Assembly (NCBI RefSeq): GCF_018811945.1
Contig: NZ_JACRVU010000003.1
Coordinates: 206,897 to 270,896, forward strand
Origin: Gluconobacter sp. P1C6_b
GTDB taxonomy: Bacteria > Pseudomonadota > Alphaproteobacteria > Acetobacterales > Acetobacteraceae
Reading direction: 5' to 3'
Length of the DNA: 64,000 nucleotides
The translations under genes and the position numbers were made by a program. The notes under the pieces are model-generated. The model saw only the letters and a program-made list of their open reading frames with translations. It did not search any database and was not told the DNA's origin. Below are positions 17,733-27,740 of this stretch, piece after piece; within the stretch, counting starts at the first letter, position 1; every line of letters starts with the position of its first letter.

Positions 17733-17832
17733 ACACAGCGACGCATTCTCTAGAGGAAGGTTGGGGTTGTCGTCCAGTCCTTTGACGCAATTTTTTTTAC
17801 ACTCCGGATTTTTCCGACCACCCCGTTCCGAC

Positions 17833-18696
17833 TCAGATAACCGGTGTCCCCCCGGTGACGGCAATCGTGGCGCCCGAGACATAGCTGGCGTCATCACTGG
17901 CCAGGAAAACATACGCCCCGGCCAACTCCGCCGGCTGTCCCGGGCGCTTCATCGGCGTATCAGCGCCAAAGCGTTCCACGTGTTCGACATCCATGGTCGC
18001 AGGAATCAGCGGCGTCCAGATCGGGCCAGGCGCCACCACGTTGGAGCGGATTCCCTTCTCGCCCAGCAACTGTGCCAGACCACCGCTGAAGTTCTGGATG
18101 GCACTTTTGGTTGCGGAATAGGCCAGAAGCTTCGGCTTGGGCTGATCTGCATTGACCGACACCGTATGGATCAGCGCGCCACCCCGCGGCATGTGCGGCA
18201 GGGCCAGACGCGACAGCCGGAACGCGGAACCGGCGTTGATATCGAACGTCTTGTCCCATTCCTCCTCACTGACATCCGCCAGTGAGGAGCGTTCGATCTG
18301 GAAGGCCGCGTTGTTCACCAGAATGTCTATCTGCCCAAACTCCGCGACTGTCCGGTCCACCAATTCGGCGCAGACATCCCTGTCCCGCAGGTCTCCGGGA
18401 ACAAGGAGGGCGCGCCGTCCCGCCTTGCGTACCCAGGATTCGGTTTCGCGGGCATCGTCCATTTCCTCGGGCAGGAATGACAGGACGACATCCACGCCTT
18501 CGCGCGCAAACGCGATCGCAACCGCCCGGCCGATACCGGAATCCCCGCCCGTGATGATCGCAATCTTTCCGCGCAGACGGTCATGGCCAACATAACTCTG
18601 CTCACCATGATCGGGCTTCGGCGTCATGAGGGACGTCTGGCCGGGAATATGATCCTGATGCGGGGTGTTGAACGGCGGGGCGGGATAGTTGGCCAT
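17833..18696 (-). CDS. SDR family oxidoreductase, YghA-like
   Basis: The 287-residue classical SDR has the cofactor motif T-G-G-D-S-G-I-G at about 49-56, N-N-A-A near 132, catalytic Y-S-A-T-K with Tyr and Lys three apart, and ends in V-S-G-A-T-I-A-V-T-G-G. The N-terminal extension with Y-P-A-P-P-F-N-T-P-H-Q-D-H places it in the group of glucose/ribitol-dehydrogenase-like or YghA-like proteins. ATG 18696 with GGAGC upstream was preferred to a frame extension to 18921 that overlaps the divergent gene. The natural substrate is unknown. Confidence 0.9.
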   Translation of the reverse strand: MANYPAPPFNTPHQDHIPGQTSLMTPKPDHGEQSYVGHDRLRGKIAIITGGDSGIGRAVAIAFAREGVDVVLSFLPEEMDDARETESWVRKAGRRALLVPGDLRDRDVCAELVDRTVAEFGQIDILVNNAAFQIERSSLADVSEEEWDKTFDINAGSAFRLSRLALPHMPRGGALIHTVSVNADQPKPKLLAYSATKSAIQNFSGGLAQLLGEKGIRSNVVAPGPIWTPLIPATMDVEHVERFGADTPMKRPGQPAELAGAYVFLASDDASYVSGATIAVTGGTPVI

Positions 18697-18919
18697 GATA
18701 TGCTCCAGATGAAGGAAGGTCTGTTCCGTCCCAACGCAAAGACGCCGCCCGCTGTTCAATTCGCGAGGAGAACATCCCCCGCCGAAACCCATCCCTTCCA
18801 CTTCAGGTTCATTCCAGACCTTCAATCCTGAACCCAGCCGGGTTACACTATACGCCTCATTGCCGCGCCGGGCCTGAATACGTCGCACCCTGTTCACGCC
18901 CTGCCTGCAAGGATCCTTC

Positions 18920-20374
18920 ATGACTCCCGCTCTCTATCGTCGCCAGTGGGCACAGAACCCGCTGCGCGAAGTGCTGGCCGGAATGGTCGGCACCTTTGCC
19001 CTCATTCCCGAGGTCATTGCCTTCTCCTACATCGCCGGCGTCTCTCCGGCCGTTTCGCTGTTCGCGTCCTTCGTCATTTCCGTCTCGATCGCCATTTTCG
19101 GCGGACGCCCGGGCATGATTTCCGGCGCTGCCGGTTCGGTGGCTCTGGTCGCAGCACCGCTGGTTCATGCTCATGGTGTACAGGCCATGCTGCTCGCCAC
19201 GCTTGTCGCTGGTGCATTTCAGGTCGTGTTCGGTCTGCTGCGTCTTCAGGCCGTCATGCGGTTTGTGCCAGCCGAAGTCCGCACCGGCTTCGTCAACGCG
19301 CTGGCCATCATGATCTTCTCCGCGCAGCTCCCGCAGATGCTGGGCGTGACCTGGCATACCTATGCGCTGATCGGGCTGGGGCTTGTCATCATCTATCTGC
19401 TGCCGCGCCTGTCGGATGCCATCCCCTCGCCCCTGATCTGCATTGTCATTCTGACCGCCATCACGATGCTGCATCCGATGCCGGTTCATACCGTCTCGGA
19501 TCTCGGCGACCTGCCGACCGGACTGCCCAGCCTGACCTTCCCGCATATCGCCCTGGACTGGGCGACGTGGTCGGTCGTGCTGCCTTACGCGCTGGCCATG
19601 GCTGCCGTGGGCCTGCTGGAATCGATGATGACGGCCTCCGTCGTTGATGACATTACCGATACCCATGGCGACCAGCGCATGGAATGCACGGGCCTCGGCA
19701 TTTCCAACATTCTCGTTGGCGCATTTGGCGGCATTGCAGGCTGCGGCATGATCGGCCAGACCGTCGGCAACCTGCGCTATGGCGGACGCGGCCGCCTGTC
19801 CACCTTCACCGCCGGCGCGTTTCTGCTGGCTCTCATGGTCCTGCTGCATCGCTGGGTGGGGCAGGTTCCGATGGCTGCCCTTGTCGCCATCATGATCATG
19901 GTCTCCGCCAGCACGTTCTCCTGGAGCAGCCTGCGCGACCTGACACGTCATCCGCGCCTGTCCAGCCTGACCATGCTCGTCACGGTCGCCGTGGTCGTCA
20001 TGACCCACGACCTTGCTGCCGGTGTTGCGGTCGGTGTCATGCTCTCGGGTGTGTTCTTCGCGTGGCATGCCGCAAAGCTCCTGCGTGTTACGGAAGAGCG
20101 GTCGGGGGAGACGCTGACATACCGGGCGTCCGGACAGGTCTTTTTCGCGTCCGCAGACAGCCTGTCTGACGCCATCGACTATCATACTGACGCCAAAACC
20201 GTGGTTCTCGACCTCACCCATGCCCGTTTCTGGGACATCACCTCCGTTCAGGTTCTGGAGAAGATCATCGGCAAGCTCCAGTCCCACGACCATACGGTCG
20301 AAGTCACGGGACTTCATCACGACCAGCATGGCATCATCGCCACGCAGTCCAACGAGAGCCTGCTTGCACTGTAA
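18920..20374 (+). CDS. SulP family inorganic anion transporter with STAS domain
   Basis: The 484-residue protein has about ten to twelve membrane spans, starting with the SulP signature region E-V-L-A-G-M-V-G-T-F-A-L-I-P-E-V-I-A-F. A cytoplasmic STAS domain follows (about residues 395-480; V-V-L-D-L-T-H-A-R-F-W-D). SulP carriers move sulfate, bicarbonate or dicarboxylates. Motif Q-T-V-G-N-L-R-Y-G-G-R-G-R in the middle is conserved in the bacterial subgroup. Substrate remains open. Confidence 0.9.
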   Translation: MTPALYRRQWAQNPLREVLAGMVGTFALIPEVIAFSYIAGVSPAVSLFASFVISVSIAIFGGRPGMISGAAGSVALVAAPLVHAHGVQAMLLATLVAGAFQVVFGLLRLQAVMRFVPAEVRTGFVNALAIMIFSAQLPQMLGVTWHTYALIGLGLVIIYLLPRLSDAIPSPLICIVILTAITMLHPMPVHTVSDLGDLPTGLPSLTFPHIALDWATWSVVLPYALAMAAVGLLESMMTASVVDDITDTHGDQRMECTGLGISNILVGAFGGIAGCGMIGQTVGNLRYGGRGRLSTFTAGAFLLALMVLLHRWVGQVPMAALVAIMIMVSASTFSWSSLRDLTRHPRLSSLTMLVTVAVVVMTHDLAAGVAVGVMLSGVFFAWHAAKLLRVTEERSGETLTYRASGQVFFASADSLSDAIDYHTDAKTVVLDLTHARFWDITSVQVLEKIIGKLQSHDHTVEVTGLHHDQHGIIATQSNESLLAL

Positions 20375-20456
20375 GGCTCAGCGGGAGCTGAAATCGCAAA
20401 ACCGTGCGGATGCCTGACTGTTATAAGGGCATTCCCGAGCGGTCCGGAGAGACGCG

Positions 20457-21092
20457 TTGCGCAGCATGATTGATTTCAGTTCCTGGCACAGCCTGCTGGC
20501 CACCCTGATCGGGCTGGCGCTCTTTACGCTGATTGGCGTCGGCATCCGCCTGTTGACGATGCTGACTATCCAGCAGCGCCGGGAACGGATGAATCGCCAG
20601 ATCAACGAGCGTCTCCGGGTGCTGATGGCCGCCTATCGCACACTGGGCGGTTCGTTCACCGGCACTCTCCTCGTGGATCCGACGCATAAACGGGATCTGG
20701 GGTCTGACCAGCTTTCCGGCTCGGACCGCAACCGCCGCATCCGCGATGCTGTCGAAGCCGCGCTGTCCGACATCATCCTGCTTGGAACGGAAGAACAGGT
20801 CCGGATGGCGGGCCGCGCAGCGGCGGAGCTTGTGGCCGGACGCCCTGTCCCCACTCATGATCTGGTGGTGTCCCTGCGTAACTTCATCCGCAAGGCTCTG
20901 AACCTTGAAAGCCTGCCCTCCGATCTCGTCCTTCCCGAACAGGGGCCTGCCCGCCCTTCCTCGAACGGCGGGAACAAGGGTGATGGCAAGGAAGGCGGAA
21001 AAGGCGGGGGCGGGGGAGGCGGCGGGATGGGCATGCAGGGCGGAATGGACCCGGCCCTGCATCATTCAGAGACGGACAGCCACACTCTGTAA
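20457..21092 (+). CDS. Membrane-anchored protein with Gly-rich tail, unknown
   Basis: The 211-residue protein has one N-terminal membrane span (L-L-A-T-L-I-G-L-A-L-F-T-L-I-G-V), a charged helical region with Q-Q-R-R-E-R-M-N-R-Q-I-N-E-R, and a cytoplasmic alpha-helical domain. It ends in a low-complexity tail of Gly, Lys and Met (residues about 168-200). TTG 20457 follows GGAGAG with good spacing; ATG 20466 is the alternative start. No family was recognised. The tail would repay checking for sequencing error, as it is nearly pure G. Confidence 0.65.
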   Translation: MRSMIDFSSWHSLLATLIGLALFTLIGVGIRLLTMLTIQQRRERMNRQINERLRVLMAAYRTLGGSFTGTLLVDPTHKRDLGSDQLSGSDRNRRIRDAVEAALSDIILLGTEEQVRMAGRAAAELVAGRPVPTHDLVVSLRNFIRKALNLESLPSDLVLPEQGPARPSSNGGNKGDGKEGGKGGGGGGGGMGMQGGMDPALHHSETDSHTL

Positions 21093-21166
21093 TTCCGTCC
21101 AATCTTTAATCTGACCGTAACGACTCACCCATACCCCTCCCCCCGTACTGACGATAAGAAGAAGTC

Positions 21167-22327
21167 ATGGAGCCGCCCCAACAGCCCCCTGCAGCTTTAG
21201 CGCGCAAGACCCCCCGCGATCACCGCGTGGATGCGCTGCGCGGAATCGCCCTGTTGATGATGCTCGTGGATCACGTTCCTGATGATCTGCTCAACCGCAT
21301 CACCATCCGCAATTTCGGCTTCGCGGACGCAGCCGAGATCTTCGTCATGCTGGCGGGCTATGCGTCCTATCTGGCCTATGGGCGCCTGATTGACCGTCAG
21401 GGCTGGAAAATCGGCATTCACCGGATTCTTGCCCGATGCCTCAGACTTTATCTGTATCAGACCGGCATGACGCTGGTTTTCGTCTGGACCGTGCGTCAGT
21501 GGCGCCATTACCAGCCCCTGCCCGAATATACGATCGAACCCCAGCTCGCGCATGGCTATAGCTGGCTGTGGCGTATCCTGACATTCGACGCCCTGCCGAG
21601 CTACCTGAACATCCTGCCGCTCTATGTCGTGCTTCTGGCGCTGTTCCCGCTGATTTACTGGGTTCTCAAGCGCAGTGTATGGCTTCTGCTGGCGCTCAGC
21701 ATCTGTGTCTGGGCCATCGCCAATCTGGACCCGCGCATTACCATCCCGAACTGGCTTGATCCCAATGGCTGGTATCTCAACCCGTTCGGCTGGCAGTTCC
21801 TCTATATCCTGGGCATTCTGGGCGCCGTCTGGGCCTCGAAACACAATGGCGATCTGCCCTATCGCCCATGGGCCAAGGCCTTATGCCTGACCTATCTGGC
21901 AGGCGCTTTCGTGTTGTGCTTTCCGTATGAATACTGGCACGTCCCGTTTCTGCGGATTTTTCCGGCCCCGCCTAATACAGGCAAATCCACTCTCGCCATC
22001 TGGCGCCTGCTGGACATTATGGCGATCTTCTATCTGGTGCAGTCGTCCAAGGCCCTGCGCCGCATTTCCGCCGACCGGATCGGTCAGAGCCTCGCTTTGC
22101 TCGGGCGGAATTCTCTGGAAGTCTTTGCGTGCAGCACGGTCCTGGACCTGCTGGGACGACTGATGTTCGCAAGCTTTGGCATCAATCTGTGGGACCAAAT
22201 CGTGATGAACGTGGTCGGCCTCGGCCTGACCTACGCGCTGGCCATCCCGTTGGACCGTGCCCGTCAGCGGGCCAAGGCAGCCCGCCTGTCTTCGGGCCCG
22301 GCACGCCCCGTGCCAGCACCCGAATAG
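21167..22327 (+). CDS. OpgC-family membrane protein
   Basis: The 386-residue protein begins with a Pro/Ala-rich leader, then R-D-H-R-V-D-A-L-R-G-I-A-L-L-M-M-L-V-D-H and F-A-D-A-A-E-I-F-V-M-L-A-G-Y, the signature of OpgC proteins (acyltransferase-3-like). About ten membrane spans follow. OpgC succinylates osmoregulated periplasmic glucans in other bacteria; no glucan synthase is nearby, so the substrate here could be another glycan. A separate promoter is likely because the upstream gap is 74 bases. Confidence 0.88.
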   Translation: MEPPQQPPAALARKTPRDHRVDALRGIALLMMLVDHVPDDLLNRITIRNFGFADAAEIFVMLAGYASYLAYGRLIDRQGWKIGIHRILARCLRLYLYQTGMTLVFVWTVRQWRHYQPLPEYTIEPQLAHGYSWLWRILTFDALPSYLNILPLYVVLLALFPLIYWVLKRSVWLLLALSICVWAIANLDPRITIPNWLDPNGWYLNPFGWQFLYILGILGAVWASKHNGDLPYRPWAKALCLTYLAGAFVLCFPYEYWHVPFLRIFPAPPNTGKSTLAIWRLLDIMAIFYLVQSSKALRRISADRIGQSLALLGRNSLEVFACSTVLDLLGRLMFASFGINLWDQIVMNVVGLGLTYALAIPLDRARQRAKAARLSSGPARPVPAPE

Positions 22328-22337
22328 CAGCGTTCGT

Positions 22338-23651
22338 TCAGCCTTCCGGCTGTAGAATGCGGTTCGGGTGCAGCAGTTCGAACCGCTCCAGATCCGCGGA
22401 GAAAAGACGGACCTGCACGTCCATCCCGTCTTCGCGATCCGTCCGACCAACCACTTCGCCATGCTGGTAAAGCCAGGCGAGGGCCGCGCCGTCCGTGATC
22501 GGAAGACGCACTTCCACGGATTTCATCGATCGCGTCAGATACTGGTCCAGGATCTCGAACAGATCCGGTAGCCCCTCGCCCGTAATGGCCGAGATCGCCA
22601 CCGCGTTTTCACGCTTCGGCACAGCCTCGACACCGCCGACCAGATCGGCCTTGTTCAGCACTTCGATCGTGCGGTCCGGCCAGTGCGCGTCGAGCATCCC
22701 GTCCCGCACCATGCCGTCCAGCACGTTCAGCACATCCGCCCGCTGGGCGGCACTGTCAGGATGTGAGATGTCACGGACATGCAGGATCACATCCGCCTGC
22801 GCCACTTCCTCAAGCGTCGCACGGAAGGCCGCGATCAGTTCAGTGGGCAGTTCACTGATGAATCCCACAGTATCGGACAGGATCACATTACGGCCCGACG
22901 GCAGGCGCAGCCCGCGCATCGTCGGGTCCAGCGTGGCGAAAAGCTGGTCCTGCGCATGGACGGATGCCCCCGTCAGGGCATTGAACAGCGTGGATTTCCC
23001 CGCGTTGGTATAGCCCACCAGAGCCACGACCGGGAACGGCACGCGCTTGCGGGAGTCACGATGCAGACCGCGCGTCCGGCGCACCTGCTCCAGCTCTTTC
23101 TTGATCTTGCCGATGCGCTCGGCCAGCATCCGGCGATCCGCTTCCATCTGCGTTTCACCCGGGCCGCCAAGGAAGCCGAAACCACCGCGCTGACGCTCAA
23201 GATGGGTCCACAGCCGGACAAGACGCGAGCGCTGGTATTCCAGATGGGCCAGCTCGACCTGAAGTACACCTTCACGGGTCGCCGCGCGCGCCCCGAAAAT
23301 ATCGAGGATCAGCCCCGTCCGGTCCACGACCTTGCAGCCCAGAGCCTTCTCGAGATTGCGCTGCTGCCCCGGAGACAGACGCGCATCAATGACAACCACA
23401 TCCACATTGTCGAGCTTGACCGCTTCGGCCAGCTGTTCGACCTGACCGCTTCCCAGCAGGGTCGCCGGACGGCGGGCGCGCAGCAGAATGGCCGCCTGAC
23501 GCACCACGACCAGCCCGATCGACGCCGTCAGCCCGACCGCTTCTTCAAGCCGCGCATCGGCCGCGCGGATTTCCTCCTGCGGTCCCGACTTCTCCCAGGG
23601 CAGGATGACGGCCGCACGGGTTGCAGGTTTTTTGGTGTCGAAACCGCTCAA
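22338..23651 (-). CDS. hflX: GTPase HflX
   Basis: HflX is a ribosome-associated GTPase that splits stalled 70S ribosomes. The 437-residue protein has the N-terminal nucleotide-binding HflX domain ([16 protein letters not shown]), a coiled connection with [13 protein letters not shown], and the G domain with P-loop G-Y-T-N-A-G-K-S-T and D-T-V-G-F-I. It overlaps hfq by four bases, the usual alphaproteobacterial order. Confidence 0.95.
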   Translation of the reverse strand: MSGFDTKKPATRAAVILPWEKSGPQEEIRAADARLEEAVGLTASIGLVVVRQAAILLRARRPATLLGSGQVEQLAEAVKLDNVDVVVIDARLSPGQQRNLEKALGCKVVDRTGLILDIFGARAATREGVLQVELAHLEYQRSRLVRLWTHLERQRGGFGFLGGPGETQMEADRRMLAERIGKIKKELEQVRRTRGLHRDSRKRVPFPVVALVGYTNAGKSTLFNALTGASVHAQDQLFATLDPTMRGLRLPSGRNVILSDTVGFISELPTELIAAFRATLEEVAQADVILHVRDISHPDSAAQRADVLNVLDGMVRDGMLDAHWPDRTIEVLNKADLVGGVEAVPKRENAVAISAITGEGLPDLFEILDQYLTRSMKSVEVRLPITDGAALAWLYQHGEVVGRTDREDGMDVQVRLFSADLERFELLHPNRILQPEG

Positions 23652-23902
23652 AGTTCTTCTTCCACAAAATGGGACATGGCCGCCACCGGCATGATCGTGC
23701 TGACAGCGTGTTTGTAGACAAGCTGCACATGGCCATCACGACGGAGCAGCAGGGTGTGCGCATCGGACTGGGCAACGATGCCCTGAAGCTTCACGCCGTT
23801 GACCAGAAAGACGGTCACGGACGCTTCGGTCCTGCGCAGATGGTCGAGGAAAACCTCCTGCACGGCCCGGGAGCCGGCAGAAGAGGAAGGTTCTGAAGTC
23901 AC
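23648..23902 (-). CDS. hfq: RNA chaperone Hfq
   Basis: The 84-residue protein shows the Sm1 block with [11 protein letters not shown] and the Sm2 block V-Y-K-H-A-V-S-T-I. It forms hexamers that pair small RNAs with mRNAs. The length is typical for Alphaproteobacteria, with little C-terminal tail. It lies between ntrX and hflX. Confidence 0.97.
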   Translation of the reverse strand: MTSEPSSSAGSRAVQEVFLDHLRRTEASVTVFLVNGVKLQGIVAQSDAHTLLLRRDGHVQLVYKHAVSTIMPVAAMSHFVEEEL

Positions 23903-23950
23903 GCTGTTAACAGTCGAGAGAAGGAAAAGGGAAAAAGACGGTTCGACATC

Positions 23951-25363
23951 TCAGCCACTCACCGGCGTGGAAGGTGCGGTATTACGCTCTTCATTCGTCG
24001 TCACCCCAAGCTGCTTGAGCTTGCGGTGCAGTGCACTGCGCTCCATGCAGACGAAGCTGGCCGTCCGGCTGATATTGCCGCCAAACCGCATGAGCTGCAC
24101 CTGAAGATACTGCGTCTCGAACAGGTCCCGCGCCTCACGCAGCGGCAGACTCATGACATCCGCTCCGGAATTCAGGCGCGTCATCGAGGGTGCGCCCTGG
24201 CTGATGGTGGCCGGCAGCATGTCAGCCCGGATCGGATCATTCCCCGTCCCTGGCATCATGATCAGCAGCCGTTCCATCAGATTGCGCAATTCACGCACAT
24301 TGCCAGGCCATTCATAGGATTGCAGGGCGGCGAGCGCATCCACGGAGAGTTCCCGGACCGGAAGGCCGGAAGACTGAGCACAGCGCTCAAGGAAATGCCG
24401 CGCCAGACCCGGAATATCCTCGCGCCGTTCGCGCAGGGACGGAATGCGCAGAGGAACAACCGCAAGGCGGTAATACAGGTCCTCGCGGAAGCGGTGCGCG
24501 GCGATTTCGGACTGGAGATCCCGGTTGGTGGTGGCGATGACACGGATGTCCACCTTCACCCGGGTATTGCCGCCCAGACGCTCGAATGTCTGATCCTGAA
24601 GCGCACGAACGATCTTGCCCTGCGTTTCAGGCGGCATGTCGGCGACCTCGTCCAGCAGCAGCGTCCCGCGATGGGCCCGCTCCAGCACGCCGCGGCGCAT
24701 CGGCTGACCGTCCTCACCCTCAAGGCCGAAAAGCTCTTCTTCGAATCGGTTGGGCGCCAGTGTGGCACAGTTCAGGGCAATGAACGGCCCTTCCGCACGG
24801 CGGGAGCGCGCATGGATCATGCGAGCTGCCACTTCCTTGCCCGATCCGGCCGGACCGCTGATCAGCACGCGGGAATTGGTGGGGGCGACACGCTCGATCT
24901 GGGCACGAACGGCCGAAATAACGGCGCCGTCCCCCGACAGCGTCGTCTCCGGACCGGCCCGCAGACGCAGTTCCGCATTCTCCCGCCGAAGCCGCGCGGC
25001 TTCCAGCGCACGCCGCACCACGACCAGAAGCCGGTCCGACTGGAACGGCTTCTCGATGAAGTCATAAGCTCCGAGCTTGAGGCTGGATACCGCCGTCTCG
25101 ATGGTCCCGTGACCAGAAATCATCAGCGTCGGCAGGCCCGGCTCCTCGGTCTGGAAGATCTTGAGGAGTTCGATCCCGTCCAGCCGGGATCCCTGAAGCC
25201 AGATATCCAGAATCGCCAGCGACGGACAATGCGCACGGAAGAGTTCGAGCGCCTGATCCGAATTGGCGGCGGTCCGGGTCTTGTAGCCCTCGTCGTTCAG
25301 AATGCCCTCGATGAGAAACCGGATATCCGGTTCGTCATCGACGATCAGGATCTCATGTTCCAT
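23951..25363 (-). CDS. ntrX: Response regulator NtrX (AAA+ domain without the sigma-54 contact loop)
   Basis: The 470-residue protein has a receiver domain (phospho-acceptor D53 in A-I-L-D-I-W), an AAA+ domain with Walker A G-P-A-G-S-G-K-E and Walker B L-L-L-D-E-V-A-D, and a C-terminal Fis-type HTH. Where NtrC has GAFTGA, this protein runs F-G-L-E-G-E-D-G-Q-P-M-R-R-G-V-L, so it probably does not activate sigma-54 polymerase; the same is known for other alphaproteobacterial NtrX proteins. It overlaps ntrY by 11 bases and pairs with that kinase in redox, nitrogen or envelope control. Confidence 0.93.
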   Translation of the reverse strand: MEHEILIVDDEPDIRFLIEGILNDEGYKTRTAANSDQALELFRAHCPSLAILDIWLQGSRLDGIELLKIFQTEEPGLPTLMISGHGTIETAVSSLKLGAYDFIEKPFQSDRLLVVVRRALEAARLRRENAELRLRAGPETTLSGDGAVISAVRAQIERVAPTNSRVLISGPAGSGKEVAARMIHARSRRAEGPFIALNCATLAPNRFEEELFGLEGEDGQPMRRGVLERAHRGTLLLDEVADMPPETQGKIVRALQDQTFERLGGNTRVKVDIRVIATTNRDLQSEIAAHRFREDLYYRLAVVPLRIPSLRERREDIPGLARHFLERCAQSSGLPVRELSVDALAALQSYEWPGNVRELRNLMERLLIMMPGTGNDPIRADMLPATISQGAPSMTRLNSGADVMSLPLREARDLFETQYLQVQLMRFGGNISRTASFVCMERSALHRKLKQLGVTTNEERNTAPSTPVSG

Positions 25364-27740
25364 CTGCTGTCCTCATGGTCTGAAGGTCCGTTCCACCCGG
25401 GACATGGCTCTCCTGCTCCCATAACGGCAGGGACAGGGTGACACGCGTTCCCCGCTGCCCGGGCGACGCGCCACGGGACTGGTCTGGTGCCCGATCAGTG
25501 AGTTGAAGCATCCCGGAATGGTCCTCCATGATCTTCTTGACGATCGCAAGGCCGAGGCCGGTGCCCTTCGCCTTGTGGGTTACATAAGGCTCGGTCAGCC
25601 GGTGGCGTTCCACCGTCGGCAGGCCGATCCCGTCATCTTCTATGTCTAGCAGGACATGCCCGCTGCGAATGTGCAAGCCCACCACAATGTGTCCAATTGG
25701 CTGCACTGGCTGCCCGGAAGCATTTTCTCCCGGTTTTCCGCGGCCTGCCATGCTGATGGCATCAGCGGCATTCTGTAGAAGGTTTGTCAGCGCCTGGCCG
25801 ATGAGTCGCCGGTCACAGCGCACGATCGGCCCAGAGGGCGGCAGTCCGGTCGTCTCGAACACGATTTCGGGATGAGCGTTCCGCTGGAGCACCAGCGCCT
25901 CCCGGCAAAGCCGTGAAAAGTCTTCCGGCTGCATGACGGGCTGCGGCATCCGCGCAAAGGCGGAGAACTCGTCCACCATGCGCCCGATGTCTCCGACCTG
26001 CCGCACGATCGTGTCCACAAGCTGCGTATAGGTCTCGGGGTCGGAGTGAATTTCCTTGAGGAAGCGCCGTTTGAGCCGCTCTGCCGCAAGCTGGATCGGG
26101 GTCAGCGGATTCTTGATCTCGTGCGCCACACGCCGCGCCACATCGGCCCAGGCCGCCTTTCGCTGTGCGGACTGAAGGTCCGTGATGTCATCGAAGGTCA
26201 CGACATAGCCCGCGACCTCCTGCCCCCGCAGCTCCGCCACGACCCGCACGAGAAGCGTCCGCCCCGCACCGGCCCCTGCGCCCTCACCCGGACCACCCGG
26301 ACGCTGCGCGCCTTCCGTATCCACCTGGATTTCGGCGGTATGGACACGCTCTGGCGCCATGCGGGCGGCCTCCAGAAGGCCCGAGAACTCCGGCACACGA
26401 TCCGTCAGCTTCATCCCAATGGCTGGCTGAAGATCGCGCTGGAGCACGCTGGACGCCGCGCGGTTCGGCAGTTCGATGACCTGCATCCGGTCCAGCCCGA
26501 TCACACCGGCCGATACACCGGCCAGCACGGTCTCGGTAAAACGGCGGCGCTCATTGATCTGATCATAGGCCTGCATCAGTTCGGAACGCTGGCTTTCGAG
26601 CTGGTCCGTCATGCTGTTGAAAGCGCGGGACAGGCCCGTCACTTCGTCGTCCTTGTCCTGCCCCGCATCGTCGGGGACGGGCACCCGCACCCCCAGATCG
26701 CCTTTGGAAATCCGCTGGGCTGCCAGAATGAGCAGTCCGAGCGGGTTTGCAATACGGTTCGCCAGCGCCAGTCCGGTCAGCATTCCGACGGCCAGCACCA
26801 GCAGGCCCATCAGGGCGAAAATGACCGCGAACAGGACCTGCGTCTTGCCGCGATTGGTGATCAGCCGCTGGTAATCCGCCACCAGCGTATCCGTGCGGCG
26901 CATGTGTTCCACGACATCCGGGTCAACCGGACGCGTTATAACCAGCATGAGACCGGAATTGCCGCCCAGTGCGACCACGGCACGCACCCTGCGCTGATCC
27001 GGGCGGTCGAGAATCACGGCTTCGCCATGTCGTGCCAGTTCCACCACGGATTTGGGTGGCAATGGCGGTGCAGTCGTCATGTCAGCATCGCTGCCCAGCA
27101 GACCGCCCACCGCCAGAACCTTGTAGGTCAGCGGATCGAACACCTCTGCATCTGTCAGGCCGCGCTCGGTGACTTCATCGTCCAGGAACTCCTGAAGACG
27201 TGCGGGATCGTGAAAAAGATCAGTCCCACGGGAGAAAAGCTCGTCGTTCTGGACGGTAATGAGCGTGTTCGCGAGCGCGAAAGCTTCCGTCCGTGCGTTG
27301 TCGTTATGCTCCTGCAAATAGCCGACCGCGACGGACCGCGCCTCGTTCAGCGCATCGTTGACACGGTTGGAGAACCAGATTTCCACGCCGTAATGGAAGA
27401 ACAGCGTCGCGACTGCTCCCACCACGATGGTCGGAGCAACAGCCACGATGCCGAACAGCGTGATCAGCCGGACATGCAGCCGTGCGCCAGCCAGACCAAG
27501 CCTGCGCTCGGCCAGCATCCGCCCGATCTGCACCACGGCCGCCGCCGCAATCAGCATGAGCATGATAAAGTCGAGCAGAAAGACGATCGCCTGCACCTGT
27601 GGGCGATGCGCCAGAGACATGCCCCCCGACAGCACGACGAACGTCGCAAAGGCGAGCACCAGCGCCATGACTGTCAGAAGAACCGCCCCATTGGCACTCG
27701 TCAGCCTTGCAAACAGGCGCCTCAGGGAAGGAAGTCTCAC
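25353..27740 (-). CDS. ntrY: Sensor histidine kinase NtrY
   Basis: The 795-residue membrane kinase has several N-terminal spans, a periplasmic loop, a HAMP segment near residue 330, a PAS-like domain, the HisKA box with R-V-A-H-E-I-K-N-P-L-T-P (phosphorylated His) and an ATPase domain with D-I-E-D-D-G-I-G-L-P. A Gly/Ala-rich insert (G-P-G-E-G-A-G-A-G-A-G) sits in the PAS region. It overlaps ntrC by four bases and ntrX by 11. NtrY-NtrX is the partner system. Confidence 0.94.
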   Translation of the reverse strand: MRLPSLRRLFARLTSANGAVLLTVMALVLAFATFVVLSGGMSLAHRPQVQAIVFLLDFIMLMLIAAAAVVQIGRMLAERRLGLAGARLHVRLITLFGIVAVAPTIVVGAVATLFFHYGVEIWFSNRVNDALNEARSVAVGYLQEHNDNARTEAFALANTLITVQNDELFSRGTDLFHDPARLQEFLDDEVTERGLTDAEVFDPLTYKVLAVGGLLGSDADMTTAPPLPPKSVVELARHGEAVILDRPDQRRVRAVVALGGNSGLMLVITRPVDPDVVEHMRRTDTLVADYQRLITNRGKTQVLFAVIFALMGLLVLAVGMLTGLALANRIANPLGLLILAAQRISKGDLGVRVPVPDDAGQDKDDEVTGLSRAFNSMTDQLESQRSELMQAYDQINERRRFTETVLAGVSAGVIGLDRMQVIELPNRAASSVLQRDLQPAIGMKLTDRVPEFSGLLEAARMAPERVHTAEIQVDTEGAQRPGGPGEGAGAGAGRTLLVRVVAELRGQEVAGYVVTFDDITDLQSAQRKAAWADVARRVAHEIKNPLTPIQLAAERLKRRFLKEIHSDPETYTQLVDTIVRQVGDIGRMVDEFSAFARMPQPVMQPEDFSRLCREALVLQRNAHPEIVFETTGLPPSGPIVRCDRRLIGQALTNLLQNAADAISMAGRGKPGENASGQPVQPIGHIVVGLHIRSGHVLLDIEDDGIGLPTVERHRLTEPYVTHKAKGTGLGLAIVKKIMEDHSGMLQLTDRAPDQSRGASPGQRGTRVTLSLPLWEQESHVPGGTDLQTMRTADGT

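Noticed and set aside
18857..20329. Minus-strand ORF of 490 codons
   Set aside because: Antisense to the SulP transporter; Gly/His/Asp/Gln-rich shadow sequence.
24026..25441. Plus-strand ORF of 471 codons
   Set aside because: Antisense to the clear ntrX gene, with shadow-type composition.
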